This document shows, piece by piece, positions 1 through 12,675 of a DNA stretch of 64,000 nt. Numbering within the stretch: position 1 is the stretch's first letter; each line of letters opens with the position of its first letter. This stretch comes from Paragonimus westermani (Eukaryota; Platyhelminthes; Trematoda; Plagiorchiida; Troglotrematidae): the NCBI GenBank assembly GCA_008508345.1, contig QNGE01000939.1, positions 124,001 through 188,000 of the forward strand. The letters run 5' to 3'. A program made the position numbers and the translations under genes. Under the pieces are notes generated by a model. It did no database searches and was not told where the DNA came from. It saw only the letters and a program-made list of their open reading frames with translations.

Positions 1-3000
1 ATCATGTGAGTCGTATGTCTTGTAAATGCTGATCAATTCTTCTCCACCACTTCATGCCCACCTTACTAACTGTCTATTCCCAATCTCTTCTCTGTACCGT
101 TTCAGTTCCCCATGAGCCCCTGTTTGTGCCTTTGTTATTCTGTTACTTACCGCCCAGCACGGAATTCCCATGGACCTGGAAACTTCCGAAAGTGACTGGA
201 TGTGAAATTTAACAAATAAACTCGTTAAACAGTGTCCGTTAAAAAAGTACTGATGGTGATACTGATGATTCCTTTTCAGTGATGAATAAAGGAACTTAGG
301 GTTTCAACGTGGCTTGAATTGTCAGTAGACTTCTACAATGCACCAAAAGCAAAGAAACCACCAAATCAATCAGCGCAGCAGTCCTATATGTTGACAGAAT
401 CATCCTGAGTCTGGTCGTCGGAGAGAAAGTGCAGTGCAGAAAAGCTTTTTAATTGCAATTCACGTGCTCGTAATAATTTCCTACCTCTTGGCTACTTTAC
501 TGATGCGACTGTCATGAATATGATCGTGTGGGTGAATGTTAAGATGTCCAGCGTGTCCCATGCGCACGTTCATCTCACGTTACCTAAGAACAATTTTCCT
601 CAACGTGTGGGCTTCAAAACTTATAGCGGCAACTTATCTAAAAACAAATTTTTGTCAATTCTGTTGAGTATTGTATGATGGAAAATGCCCGCTGTTGTGA
701 AACACAGAAGCGGGCAGTAGAGATTTCTTCTGCTTTGGCATTCAGTACACAATCGAGTGAGAGTGAAGATTTTCCGCATTCTCATTGTGTTTGTCCAATC
801 CGTGACCATCAACCACTTGTGTAAATGTAGAATGCAAGCTAATAGTTATCAGTACCTCGAGATTTTATATTTGGTTCCCTCGGCCTGTCTTATAAGACGT
901 CATCAAAATTGGCAATTTCACAGAAATGGGGCGGAAAACTTAATGTTATTCTGTAAAAGTTATCTAGAAAATATGTTCGCATAACATGCTTTGTATGGCC
1001 ACGCAAAAGCTTGGTTTAAGAAGTTTGTTTGTCGTTAATGTAATTGGAAACTCGTGTGTGGAATGATTGTCGGGTTATCTGATGTGGGAGAACAAAGTAT
1101 GAGTGACCAATCAAGAAAAATTATTGGTTGTAACACCCAGAACTTCAGAAAAGTCGAAAGGCAATAACAGTTGCTTCAAAAAGATTGCGGATAGAGCGTT
1201 GCGGAATTTGATTTTGAACACGCTGACTTTCACTGGTTTCGGTTCAACCACAATGTTGTGGTTTGATTCTAACAGAGAGGACAACAAAAATCACACTGGG
1301 GAGTTTATGGTTCTGATTTTATAATCACTGCGAACAAAAGTTCCACTCCAAAGAAAGGCGGTGTAGATGAGTGGCAAACAGTATTGTCAATAGTTTGAAT
1401 GGTTTACAGCATAGACCAAACTACTTTGGATAGAATCAGCACAACAATTACATTTTAACTTTTAACATTTCATGCAGCTCCATTTCAATTTGTTGCGTTC
1501 TGCGTGTAACGTAACACTGATGTGAAATGGACCTTTTGGACAAGATCATCAGTCCTTCAAGAGTGACAGTTCTTCTGAATGCATAAACTGTTTGGATTCT
1601 CCTGATAGTTGAATCTTAGTTTGCAAAAAAATCCTAATGAAGATCATGATAAGCAAACGTTTAGTATACAAAATTAAATGACAACTGAAAGTAACTGGTG
1701 AATAAATACCAGGTAGCTAGGTGGTTGACCATATGGTAGACGATAAATGATTGTCAACAGAAAAATGAGGTGGACTCTAAATGGCGGTTGGGACGAAGTC
1801 AAACTTCCTCACAGGTTGGATGCTCGAAACGGACTATGGGAAAACCAGCACTTTGGCAATTCCTCTCCGTCAGAAAAAATGTGTGTGATTTAACTTAACT
1901 TCAAACATTACGGCTATCGATAGTTTATAAGATTTCTCTTTTCACTTAAGGTGGGGGAATAGTTTAAAATTCTTGAAACGCCCTTCTGATGTCTATGATT
2001 CGACCGCAGTCACAGGGCAAGTTCAAGCATAGCACTGACTACAAACTCTGTCTATTGAATGTCTGTGTGTGCAGAACGACAAGAACACTCAACATAATAG
2101 ATCAAAAATTGGCCATACTTCTAGGGTATTTTCATATGGAATGACTGGTACTGCCAGCTCAAAACGGGACTTGATCAGAATAGACCAGTTGTCCGGCATG
2201 CTATCAGTTCAACCAATGCTCCTTCTTTTAGATGTTTTTCCATCAAAATCGTAAACTAAAGATTGTTCCGGTAACTCTCATGTGTTGTTTCCGAGTAACT
2301 TTCCAGAGCAGACATCAATGTAAAATCTTCATTATGTTCGCCTCGCATCCATTGCTATATCCGTAACAATTCTGATTACACAGTTTGACACTTACGAGTA
2401 CACAGCCGTAAAATTATGAACGTTATCCGCTTTAGGTTTTTATCCCGAACACATTGTGTTGTAATGACCTTTGTGATCCGAACATCATCGCCATTCTTAT
2501 CAGCGACGTGAACTTATTGATTTTAACTTATAAGATATAAGGTAATACGGTCACCTGATTAGGTTTTGTGCGTTCTCCAGAAAGATCTAATATACAAGCA
2601 ACAACGTATTCACTAGTTTATTTAGTGAACTCATGCGGATTATTGTTGTCAAACATGTTGGGACTAGGAATCTACTCTCATAAACCCACGAAGTAAGTGG
2701 TATAGTTCAGTAACAAACTTCTCTGTGTCTTTTCCTTGTTTTGTGAACAATATCACTTCAATTATCTCGGTTCACTTAGTTAACTGTAATTGACAAGTTT
2801 ACCTAGACGAAGTTCGCATTGTTTATCCTCCCTGCGGAAGGCTGCATTGTTACTCAAAGCTAGTCAAGTGTCCACGTGTAACGAGAATCCATGAACATAC
2901 TCACTAGAAAGTCAGAACTAAAATCTTCCGGTAGTTTGTTAAAATTTTACCAAATAACTCAAACAAAATTTGATATAAAAATGCGAAGTACGTGAAAAAA

Positions 3001-3717
3001 TTAATTACATCCATGAAAAATATTGTGGGAACAGTCTATATTTGTTCGTTTTATTAGTAAGAATGCTTCGGTTACAACAAAATATTTCTTACTTTAACCT
3101 CACAACTACTAGGTTGAAAACTCTATCTGCCAGGTAAAGTACTGCTTCATTTCTAGCCGTAGATGGAGAAGACGAGTAATCAACGGTTCCGGGAAATGAA
3201 ATCCTCTACAGTTGATTTCTGTTCTACTTCTGTGGCAGCAAATCTGATTAATTTCCTCAATTTTACATGCTAGTTGGCAGAGGTTAACATCGTTGTTCAC
3301 TATCTTAATTCGTCCTTCATTAGTTACAAGGATAACCCTGAATTTTTTGTTGCAAATGGTTGCTGGGCCATGGAAATGGTAGATTTCTTGTAATCAACTG
3401 CCTGTTTTTTTTTGGTTACCGCTCTTCCATTGTGTACGGACTTGGGATAGTAATTTTTCGTTGTCTCCTGATTCAATCGGGTTCAACCAGCAAAAACTGA
3501 GTCTCCAGTGTTCTCGTGCACCAATTATCATACGAGTAAAACAATTCTGTATTTCCACAGACATAATTCACGTAGAACAGATAAGGATTTGGTTGATTTC
3601 AAATTGAACGTTGCTCAGATTTGATCGTAGTCTACTTATACAGGTAGATTTTCCAGCCAAAAAATGCACTAGATGAGAGTTTTGGTCTTGTTACAGCCCG
3701 TCGGCAGCGCTTATCAT
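1..3717. other. Unassigned stretch, no supported gene
   Basis: Open frames here are short (about 60-75 codons) and have no recognisable domain, clear signal peptide or convincing splice borders. The longest, near 757-984 and 1103-1324 on the plus strand, fit chance expectation at this base composition. No LTR, terminal inverted repeat or tandem array was seen by eye. It may be intron or intergenic DNA. Confidence 0.5.
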
Positions 3718-3792
3718 TGGCACGGCCGGGACTGGAACTCTGGTCATCTCGTCAGTAGGCAATCGTGTTGACCAACGCGCCACCAACTCCAC
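3718..3792 (-). mobile_element. tRNA-derived SINE head (degenerate)
   Basis: Read on the minus strand, this segment carries a box A-like sequence, TGGCGCGTTGG (plus positions 3772-3782), and a box B-like sequence, AGTTCCAGTCC (3729-3739), about 33 bases apart. That is the spacing of a tRNA internal RNA polymerase III promoter. The acceptor arms do not pair cleanly, so this is not a functional tRNA. It is best read as the tRNA-related head of an old SINE or a tRNA pseudogene. No body, poly(A) tail or target-site duplication could be delimited. Confidence 0.4.
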
Positions 3793-5519
3793 ATTAGGTA
3801 CAACCAAGCAATCACATATAAAGGTTCAGTCAGTTTTGCATGTGAGTAACGATCAGGTTGCCTGATGTTAAAAGTAAAATAATTCCGTCCGGCTAAGGTT
3901 GGAAAGTCAGTTGATAATGATCACCCAAGAACGAATTATGTTCAATCCATCTATAGTAGTAATCTTTTGACTTCGAAGTTGTCGGTGACATTCAAACGGG
4001 GCTGCGCAACTGTTTAGTTGTACATGAAACAAGAATAAACAAACCGAATAACTTCAACACCGCCAAAATTTATGCTACTAGGCCCACAAATTACATAGTC
4101 AAACCCTTCACCAAAAGACAGTACGGTAAAGAAACAGACAGCAACTTCGATGAATAAGACTCAGAGACTTCATTCACTGAGTACCATCCATTCACATCCA
4201 CTCGGAGAATTCCTTTAGCCAACTGAAGGTGGAAAATTGACCGCGAAAGTGTTGAAAGTAAATTGTGACGTACATCTGCTTGCCTAGAACATTTTCGAAG
4301 GAGTGGTGTGTTTAAATTCGTAAGTGATCTGCTTCAATTCATCCCATATACCCATGGTTTCCATTCTTTCCCTGAAATCCGTAAGTCACAGAGGTGCTCA
4401 CATTAGCAAACTAAGCAAATGTGAGAATACGCTAACCAGCATGGTTCCAAAATTCTTGATGCAGAATTCCGACGGACACCTCAGTGATCTTACAGGCATA
4501 CAGTGTAGCTTATTGTAAAAATATCACTGGCTAAACGTTAGATCGTCTTCTCATTTTGAGGGTTTAACGAGAAAGGTCTGAAAGTTGGCTGACGTCACAA
4601 TCAACTGTCCGTCTATTAATAGATACATGAATTCTGTTCCATAGCTACAGGATTAATGGACGAAGACTGGCCTGCACTAGACAATCTGTGACAACATGCA
4701 GTTTACGAAAGCCGGAGTTAGCCTTGTCCAAATGTGTGAGAAATTCTGCTTTCCAATCAATGTTATGTGAACATTGTACATTGATTTAAATGAAAGTTGC
4801 TCTAATGAAATAGCTGTTAGGTCTTCTAAATGGTTAACCGTTCAATAATTTCCCGGTACGCTGTTCTGGTGGAATCTCAGAATTAACTCTTCTTGGGATA
4901 CCAAACAAACCAAAACGAAATATGACTTTGAGACACTGAGTCATTTACGAACACTTGTATTGAGCTGCTATTTATGGACACTGGAAATCTCACACCGAAA
5001 AGTATTAACCTTTCGTGCTTTACAGAATTATTCATACGTTATTCCAGCCATTCTGACTTGAGTAGTTTAGTTGCCAAAATTTCTGTTGATGTTACACATA
5101 TCTCGGTCTAGACTATTTGCTGCGTTTCAGTCATCTTGTCTCAAAGAAATTAGAAATTTTGTTCATGATATCTTGTCTCTCAACTTTTCTTAATACAGAA
5201 AATTCGTTTCAGTAGGATTTACACATTAGGAAAATATATTCGGGAACATATTACGTTAAAGTGTTCCACTTCCTGGATCACTCATCGAATATAATAAAGT
5301 CTGAATAATGGAGATGGTATGTTTGAGGTTTGATTTGGAACGATATAATCGATTTTCTAAACATCCGTAGCTACATAGTTGTGGTTAGGTCAACCAATTA
5401 AATAGGTTGATTACTGAGAACTGATCAGACTATAGATGCTCCCAATCGAAATAGCGGTGTTGTAGACATGTGGTCATGATTAGTCTATTCGTGATAAATA
5501 ATCTCGCACGTGAATTCTG
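3793..5519. other. Unassigned stretch, no supported gene
   Basis: Only short frames occur, for example a 64-codon plus-strand frame at 4324-4518 without domain features. No repeat structure was noticed. Sequence just before 5520 may include more decayed Penelope-like DNA, but no motif could be read there. Confidence 0.4.
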
Positions 5520-6260
5520 AATTAGTGGGTAGCGATCCTCTCAGGACCAGAAGGACGAGAGTTCCGGATAAATGGTCACAAACCTCATATAACGTTCTGC
5601 TAGTAGAGCAGTGAAACATTGCTTTGCGGACACAGCGGACCAAGAACTAAAGACAGTCGTCAGTGTTACAAAACATGGTCATCCCAATCGTTTGATATCC
5701 GAAACGTGATTGTAGCTAAGTCATAGGGGCCGATCGCCACGCTGAAGGAGAAACCATATTCGTCCGCCTTCCATTTAAGAATGGCGTTACTACAGCCACA
5801 CGCCTAGCTGGCTCAACACTCACCTTCGCTGAAGTTAAGCCTTGTCAATGACCAACCTATAACTGTACGCACAATCTCCTGTTGTTCAGAAGAATACGTG
5901 AGTCGCATGACGAAGCCTTTGTAATAACGGATAGAAGAACATCACCTAGCGTGCTTCTGGATAGCTTCTACCAAGGTTGCCAGCCGTGCAATCGCTGCAC
6001 ATTCAGCCCATACTGATCTCCGGGTTGACTTCACTCAGGCGGTTTGTGCAACCTACAAGCTCCCGTTCAAACACAAAAATGGGTCAGCCACTGCTGGGCC
6101 GAGCGCTGTCTGAGTATACAATCGGATGTTGTTCTCACGCGGTAAAACTCAGCCAAGCCTTGTCGCTACCGTTATCAAAGGTCACAATATCGGTCCACAT
6201 GCCCATTCAAACGTCTTTCGACAATTCTGTGAAGGTTGATGGAAATCTCAGTCAATAATT
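5520..6260 (+). mobile_element. Penelope-like element remnant, RT C-terminus to GIY-YIG tail
   Basis: Translated pieces match the layout of a Penelope-like element (PLE) after the reverse transcriptase core. At about 5611-5710 a frame reads DTADQELKTVVSV followed by HPNRLIS, the helix-then-NGYPxxFI region that follows the RT core in PLEs. One frame from about 5833 to 6090 then reads LSLVNDQPITVRT, then RIEEHHLACFW, then SRAIAAHSAHTDLRVDFTQA and YKLPFK. This matches the R..EH..W, S.I..HL..TGH.VD...AF and IYK.P blocks of the GIY-YIG endonuclease tail. Two consecutive stop codons and frame jumps show it is dead. The RT catalytic core is absent, so it is 5' truncated or decayed. The assignment is from motif recognition, not a database search. 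Confidence 0.55.
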
Positions 6261-7976
6261 TTGTCGTCGATGACTCGCCGTCCTAGTGGCTAGTTTATTG
6301 ATGCTTGGATTTTTCAACTCTACACAGGATCGACTGACATTCTTTCAAACTCCTCCGTTTTCTGCGTTGTTTCAACTTCACTGAATCTATGTAATTATGT
6401 TGATCTGCTGACGATTAATCGAAAACAATTTTTTTCCTACGGTTCAATGGGAATTTTTATGTGGTAGTGGGCACGTTCGTAACAGACCTGGAAACTATTG
6501 CTTGATGGGCTAGAACTGGTGGGAAGATTTAGAGTAGCCTGTTGGATTATTTGACAAAGCCAACCAAAAATAAACGCACATTTGTAAGTTTTCATTTATT
6601 TGCAGCATAATCACCTCGGGTGATATTGACAGATGCATTCCAATCACCAGCTTTCTGTAGGATAACTTAGTTTCTTCCTCAGGGCGATGGAACTGAAACA
6701 CTCAGAACAAGACATCATTAGCAGGCAGTGTGCGATTCAGTTGCAGCAGTGGGATCAGTGTGAATATAATCCAGAACGTCATAGTTTACAGCAAAATACG
6801 TGTTTTACCCATGATTATTGAATTTATTGGTTACTCTGCCCACCGTGTATTGGACTTCAAACGAACGTGGATGGAAAAAAATTGGTGCAAAAAAATAATT
6901 TATAGTAAAACATTTTAGTGGATGACATTCGCAAACCGATTTTTTCACACTGGGCACGTTTTTGAGGTTTATAAAAATGAATAGAAGACGGAAAATATTT
7001 GTAACTAACCGCAATAAACTGGAGTACAAAAATGAGTGCCGACGTCCTCAAACTCTGATCGATGGTTATTATGGAAATACTTGGCGGCCGAAAGATTTTC
7101 CAGTTTGTTGTACTTCATACTGACCCAGGTTGGAGTGCATGTTTGAACGGAATGACGAAATAAAGATCATAAGACTGTCAATACTGAGTTTCTGTCGTTT
7201 AACTGCATCTGTGTTTACAGTTCTCCTAGAGTGCACCGTTTGAAATTAGTTGCATACCTCCGTCAGATACACGCATTTTTCGAAGGATCATGCAGAAACT
7301 GAATGACAAAAATATTGTGATGGAAGATTTACTGATTAAATTTACACTGAACTAAGCAAGTAGGATAGTTTTCTTTCGTTGTATTCCCCTCCAATTCAAA
7401 ACGAAGAGATCAAAAGTGCTTCATTAGTTTTTAATGAAATACTATGACGTACGATCTAAGCTTGATAAAGAAACAGTTATTGTGGATCTTTGCCACGTTA
7501 AAAGGATGGACCCCTGCACCTCTTCTTCGAATTTAATCTTGATTAAAAAAAACAAATTAGTCACAAATATACGACCAACTCAAAAGAGTCTCAGCTATAA
7601 AATATATCGGGATTCCCTTGATTCAAGTTGGGGACAGGAAAGTACTTCCCTTGAGTCGTAAGCATGTCACCTGCCGATTTTCCTAGCTGGCACGTGAGGA
7701 CTTAGTGCTCAGTAAAACCACTGTTAAGAAAGAATACATCACACGATATGTCTCAAGATTTTTTGGTTTACGGCTGGTAAACGAGAAAACATTTGGCCAC
7801 TTCGTTTGTGCAAAAGTCGAATTGTATATCGCTGTTCAACAGGATAGGGACAACTGGCAAATACAACTCGAAGTCCATTATTTTCCAGATCAGTTAGATA
7901 GAAGAAATTACAGAGAAGGAGTATTTATCATCAACTCAAATATTATTCAATAAAGAACAGTTCCGGTTTACACAAA
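6261..7976. other. Unassigned stretch with one possible terminal exon
   Basis: No gene is well supported. A plus-strand frame at 7705-7953 (82 codons from GTG, no ATG start) has a protein-like composition. Its TAA stop lies inside an AATAAA hexamer near 7950, as could occur at the last exon of a plus-strand gene with a very short 3' UTR. No upstream exon could be joined to it. Frames at 6730-7051 overlap on both strands and look like noise. Confidence 0.3.
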
Positions 7977-8228
7977 TTATTTTCCGTAACGCATGATACT
8001 CCCTTGAATTTTGGGACCTCCGTCAGAAGAGGCCTTTTGTGCCTTCCGTAGACCCATAGCCCAGGCCAAATCGTCCGGATTATCCAGGTCAAAATCACTG
8101 TAGTAGGAAAGTCGTTTGTATAATTCCGGATTGGGCAAGTCCTCGTGACGTAAATATTGTATGGATTGGTTAATCATTAGCATTGTGACTATCAGAGGAT
8201 AAAACGTTCTTGAACCCCAGTGCCACAT
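7977..8228 (-). CDS. Candidate amidated neuropeptide precursor (83 aa)
   Basis: The frame runs from ATG to TAA. Residues 9-24 are mostly hydrophobic and resemble a signal peptide ending near Gln24-Tyr25. Dibasic sites occur at Lys38-Arg39 and Arg61-Lys62. The protein ends IMRYGK immediately before the stop; a C-terminal Gly-Lys is the usual signal for carboxypeptidase trimming and alpha-amidation, giving ...IMRY-amide. Cleavage at Lys38-Arg39 would give a 42-residue peptide, and at Arg61-Lys62 a 19-residue one. RY/RF-amide ends occur in the FMRFamide-like, NPY/NPF and luqin families, but nothing else assigns it to one of these. Just upstream on the minus strand is ATATTTTTAGCAG then A-ATG, a good 3' splice site that could serve cis- or trans-splicing. 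The ORF could still be chance; the combination of features is the argument. Confidence 0.45.
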   Translation of the reverse strand: MWHWGSRTFYPLIVTMLMINQSIQYLRHEDLPNPELYKRLSYYSDFDLDNPDDLAWAMGLRKAQKASSDGGPKIQGSIMRYGK

Positions 8229-11200
8229 TCTGCTAAAAATATTAGATAATCAAAATTGCTTGGTTACCAGTAAAACAAGGAAAATTGGGAAAGAAGGAGT
8301 GAAAATTACTGGAAGAAAAACCACAGAAACCCTAATATTAGAAGTTAAAATATTTGTATGCCCGTTCAAGCTTTCACATTTGGGACTAGATCGATTGCCT
8401 TTTCTTATTATGAGCTCTGGAGATATGACATGCTACTGTGCATGATCGATCTCTAACTGACGTAAGTTGAACGCCAACCAAAGTATCATTGTACTCAGTC
8501 TATGAATAACTGTTCTGTCAGGGTCGAAACAGATATGACGGGAAATATATGGACATATACTTACCCACAGTCAGGTTTACAAAATGCACATCTACGTGAT
8601 CTCCTCATTAGGAGTAGAGAAGCTGTCAGCCGGTGACTGACTGTTTTCAGTGCGGACTAATTCATCAATTTCACGGAAACTGTCACCGCCCTATTTACAG
8701 TCGTTTACAATCGTTTACTATCGTTAAGAAATGCTGCAAGTTAACCTGTTTAATTTTCAGTGATAAATGCAATTTCTCACTGTGTCTTATCCTGATGACA
8801 ATCACGGTGTCCTTCGTGAAAGTAATCAACTTGGCTATACATAACACTCAAGCGACGGTACATTGAGTTTAGTTATTTGACATCAGTAGATTACTGATCA
8901 ATATCACCACTATTGATTGATTAGATTATATAGAACCTTTTAGTTCTCAACTCTACCAATGACCTGTCTACCTTGATAGACATGTGAGTAAAGGGTAGAG
9001 CTTCCAGGTTAACTGGTAAGATTCAAAAACAAAGAAACCAATTGAGTGGTATTCAAATTTTTAAGAAACCGCTGAGAGTTTTACATACCGTTTAGACATT
9101 GTTCCACCCGACAATACGTTAATATCTTACATATGTGTGCATTCCTGATAGTACGTTAAATTTTCACTGAAACGTGTTTTGTTTGGAATTGGGTAATACA
9201 AGTTAACTAGTCAAATGGGAAGTCTTTGATAGTTTTTCAGTTTCACTATTGTTTCTGGAAGTTAAACAGTGTGACATGTTGAAAAGTGTCTTTGCTACCT
9301 CAGTAAGAAGTTACTCGATAATATTTTAATCGCAGCAGACAAAATCTTAAAACGCCGGATTTCATACATTGGTCTGTTTACACATCACGTGAAGTGTATC
9401 ACGTGGGCATAAGTTAATGAACTGTTTTTGTTAGTAAATCGAAGCTAGCGAAATTAACAGTAGTCACAGATTGGGTTACCACTGAGCATCACGTTCGAGG
9501 AACAGTTACTGCGAGACCTTGGCCCAAAAAAGTAGCTGATGCGAAAGAGCAAGTGTGCTTTTATTCTACATGCAATAAAAAGATGCGCACTTTCCTAGTT
9601 GGACGGGATTGCAATTAACGTTGATCACTTCAAGCGTTTTTTTGGGGGGTGGTCAATTTTTGTTACTCATGGTTGCGAACTCACACTAACCGCCGTATGC
9701 AGTAACTACTCAATTTTCATAAACAGTATCCTTTCCATTACGTTCTCCTCGACATCAGTGAATTTCGGAACATCAAATATGGACGTTTTTGAAAAGTTAG
9801 TTGGGTCATTCATTATTCTGAACAAACTAAGCTTCTGAACTTTTTAACTCACAGCTCATAAAAACAGCATGTCTATTGAATGAAACACCCGTTTGGTTGC
9901 TCTTCTGCTCAACTTAAACAGATGGGAATACGGTTTTAAGTCGTGTATTGAATTAACTCTCCAAACCTGAGAAGAACTACGTCGTCCATCATATTTGTTA
10001 TCCGACCAATGGTCAGTTAACAATTTGAAGATTTCATAACATATTAGGGGATCGTGGAACTCACCTAAAACTTAGTGATGCTGTTGTAACTTTCATGCTG
10101 AATGTATTCAAATCAGCGTAGTGTTCATGGAAGACCTGCAAATGCATCCTCACTCTTTTTTAATGAACAAGTCAACAACTCATTAGATTGTATGACTATT
10201 GTTTTGAAATTGTTGACTCGATTTAATTGCATCAGTTCAATACTAATTAGTTGGGGCGCGTGGTACGGAAATAAGGTTTTTACGCTGGTACTTTGTAAAT
10301 ATAAAATTCGCCCCTAAGTGGACTGTGCGGATTCAATTTGAGACAAAAAAAGATAAACTTAATAGCAAAAATAATCCATTACGGCAGTTAATATTTGTGA
10401 AAACTGTAAAAGAGATATCTGTAAAGTTTCGCACAGAGTTTGTGTAAAATCTTGAAGTTAGAAGTATGTAATATCACGCGAATTTAAAGTAAAAAGGATT
10501 CAANGATTCAAAGTCGTTTAAGTTTGTTCTGTTAATCACAAATAAATCGATATATGACACTCGGAAAATGTTAAATCTTCACGGCGAAGTCGCGTCACAC
10601 GTAAGCCTGTTTTTGAAAGAAATTTGCACCAATACATAACCCTCCAAAAGGGATTTTGACGATTCTTAGTTCCGGTGTATACACCATGTGTAGTGGACGG
10701 TTGCTTGAGCTAGATTAAGTAATTGAGAACTTATTGTGCAGCCGGGAATTAAATATTGAAACAATTACATAGCTGTGATTCCACAAAACCAAGAATAAAT
10801 TTTTAATACATGCCTAGGTAGAGCGTGATCTTATGCGAATGTAGCTTTCATCTCGCTGAACGATGAAACAGTTCTTATTTCCGCTTTCAAGACAAACAAG
10901 GCGACCATTGAAGCCAAATAGTAACAACTGAATCATCATCGGAAATTACTAATGAACTTCATGTGAGATCAAAATAACGCACTGATTTTTAGAAAAGTAG
11001 CCACTAGAAGACGGATGCAGTATCACAGATATTGTGAGCAGGAAGATTTATGCAAGTAGACACTGACAAATTAATGCAGCAAAGTTTCTTCAATTTGGTT
11101 AATTTGGTGTTACTAATCAAAGGCATGAGCACAAAGTATTTGAGTAGAAATTACCTTCAATATAAGTCTTGGTTAAATTCTGTAACGCTGTTTGCATGCG

Positions 11201-12675
11201 GTTTTTTATATGTTTTGACCCATTTGGCATCCAATAGAAGTGCAGAACGTATGACTCGTAGGAGATTGGTCGAAATAAACCTCGCAAGATGTGTCCAAAC
11301 CATTAATAAAATATGATCATGAAAACCGTCTTTCAGCAATGACGTGAGCAACGCGGGAATTGTTCACATCTTCATAATTGCTTTTTGTGTGAGACTTTTG
11401 ACGTCTTTCCTTTTATTAATTAAGTTAAATAGTACTATTACATTGGAGAAATGGGCCATATTTATTGCCTAATCAATGTAGCCTCAGTATACACTTATCC
11501 GCTGGACATATACAATATGAGTAAAATTTATATGAACACTTGGTTGCCAGCACTCGAAAGGTTATAGAATATTTGAGTAAGCTGGAAGACATCTGAAGGA
11601 TAAAGGACTAAACTATGCTAAGGAGATCGGTGTTCAGTCGACATTTACTTCAGACCATAACTACATTAACATTAGCAAAAAATCACAGAGAAGCGATTGT
11701 GTACAGTTTTTGCATGTGAGCATGAACAGAGAGAACAACTCTATTCTTCCAAAGGTATACAAGAAACTGAATGAAGTGACTCGCTTACCCTCTTTGAACA
11801 TTCGCCCTGTTGAATAAAATTAACACTTTAAGGGGAACGGGAGTAGACCTCAAAAACCCGTACCTTTGACACTTTTCAAAGCGGGACAGATATCTCACAA
11901 GAATGACTGCTTTGAACAAATCATTAGAATATCGCTGTAAGCAGTCAAGTTGTCAATTAAATCACCCTATTGAAGTACGATTGCGTTTTAACCACTTTTC
12001 CACCCGGACGAATGGCGTCAACGCAAATGTGGATATTCAGACGGATCAGTTTATCTCGTAACTTCATCGTGTAATCATTTGTTTAGCTCATATTTATCGC
12101 AGTAGCTTTAGCATGCCAAATGTAGTATAGTTGATCTAATACAAGTCGGCTACCTGATAGATTAAGTGAAATTCATCCTGTATGGTCATTTTGTTTGGCC
12201 GACTGATGCTTAGTTTTTCATCTCTGTTTATTTCATTAACAACAATGTTGCTTTCCAGCATAGGTTTGGCAGTCGATCTGGGACGATGATGTGCAAGATG
12301 TCAGCTGCTGTTGACACCACTAAAATTTCAATAAGCAACACTGCTCACTGAGTCTTAAGGTCACTGGGAATATTCAATCGTTCCCTGGTTTACAGACAAC
12401 AGAAATTCTGTTTTGATTTAATAATAACGTAGTTGCTGGTGACGATACATTCAATATCTCCGTTAACGACTTTTTTCATGCTCATCGTATCAGAGTTTCT
12501 CTGAAAACCAAACAAGAAATCCACCATTCCTTGCTTCACCACTACTGTCTTTTCAAAAAAACATTATTAAAACAAGCTCGCTGGCGAACAATTGAAAAGA
12601 TGTCGGTGAACAGGTTGAAGGTGTATTATTTATATCGGAATCTGCGAATCCTGTTTATTTCCGAGCTCTCGTTCA
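8229..12675. other. Unassigned stretch, no supported gene
   Basis: Open frames reach 88 codons (11050-11316, plus) but show no domain or splice-framed exon that I trust. One ambiguous base (N) lies at 10504 inside a short imperfect repeat of GATTCAA. No transposon motif was recognised. This is probably intronic or intergenic. Confidence 0.4.
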
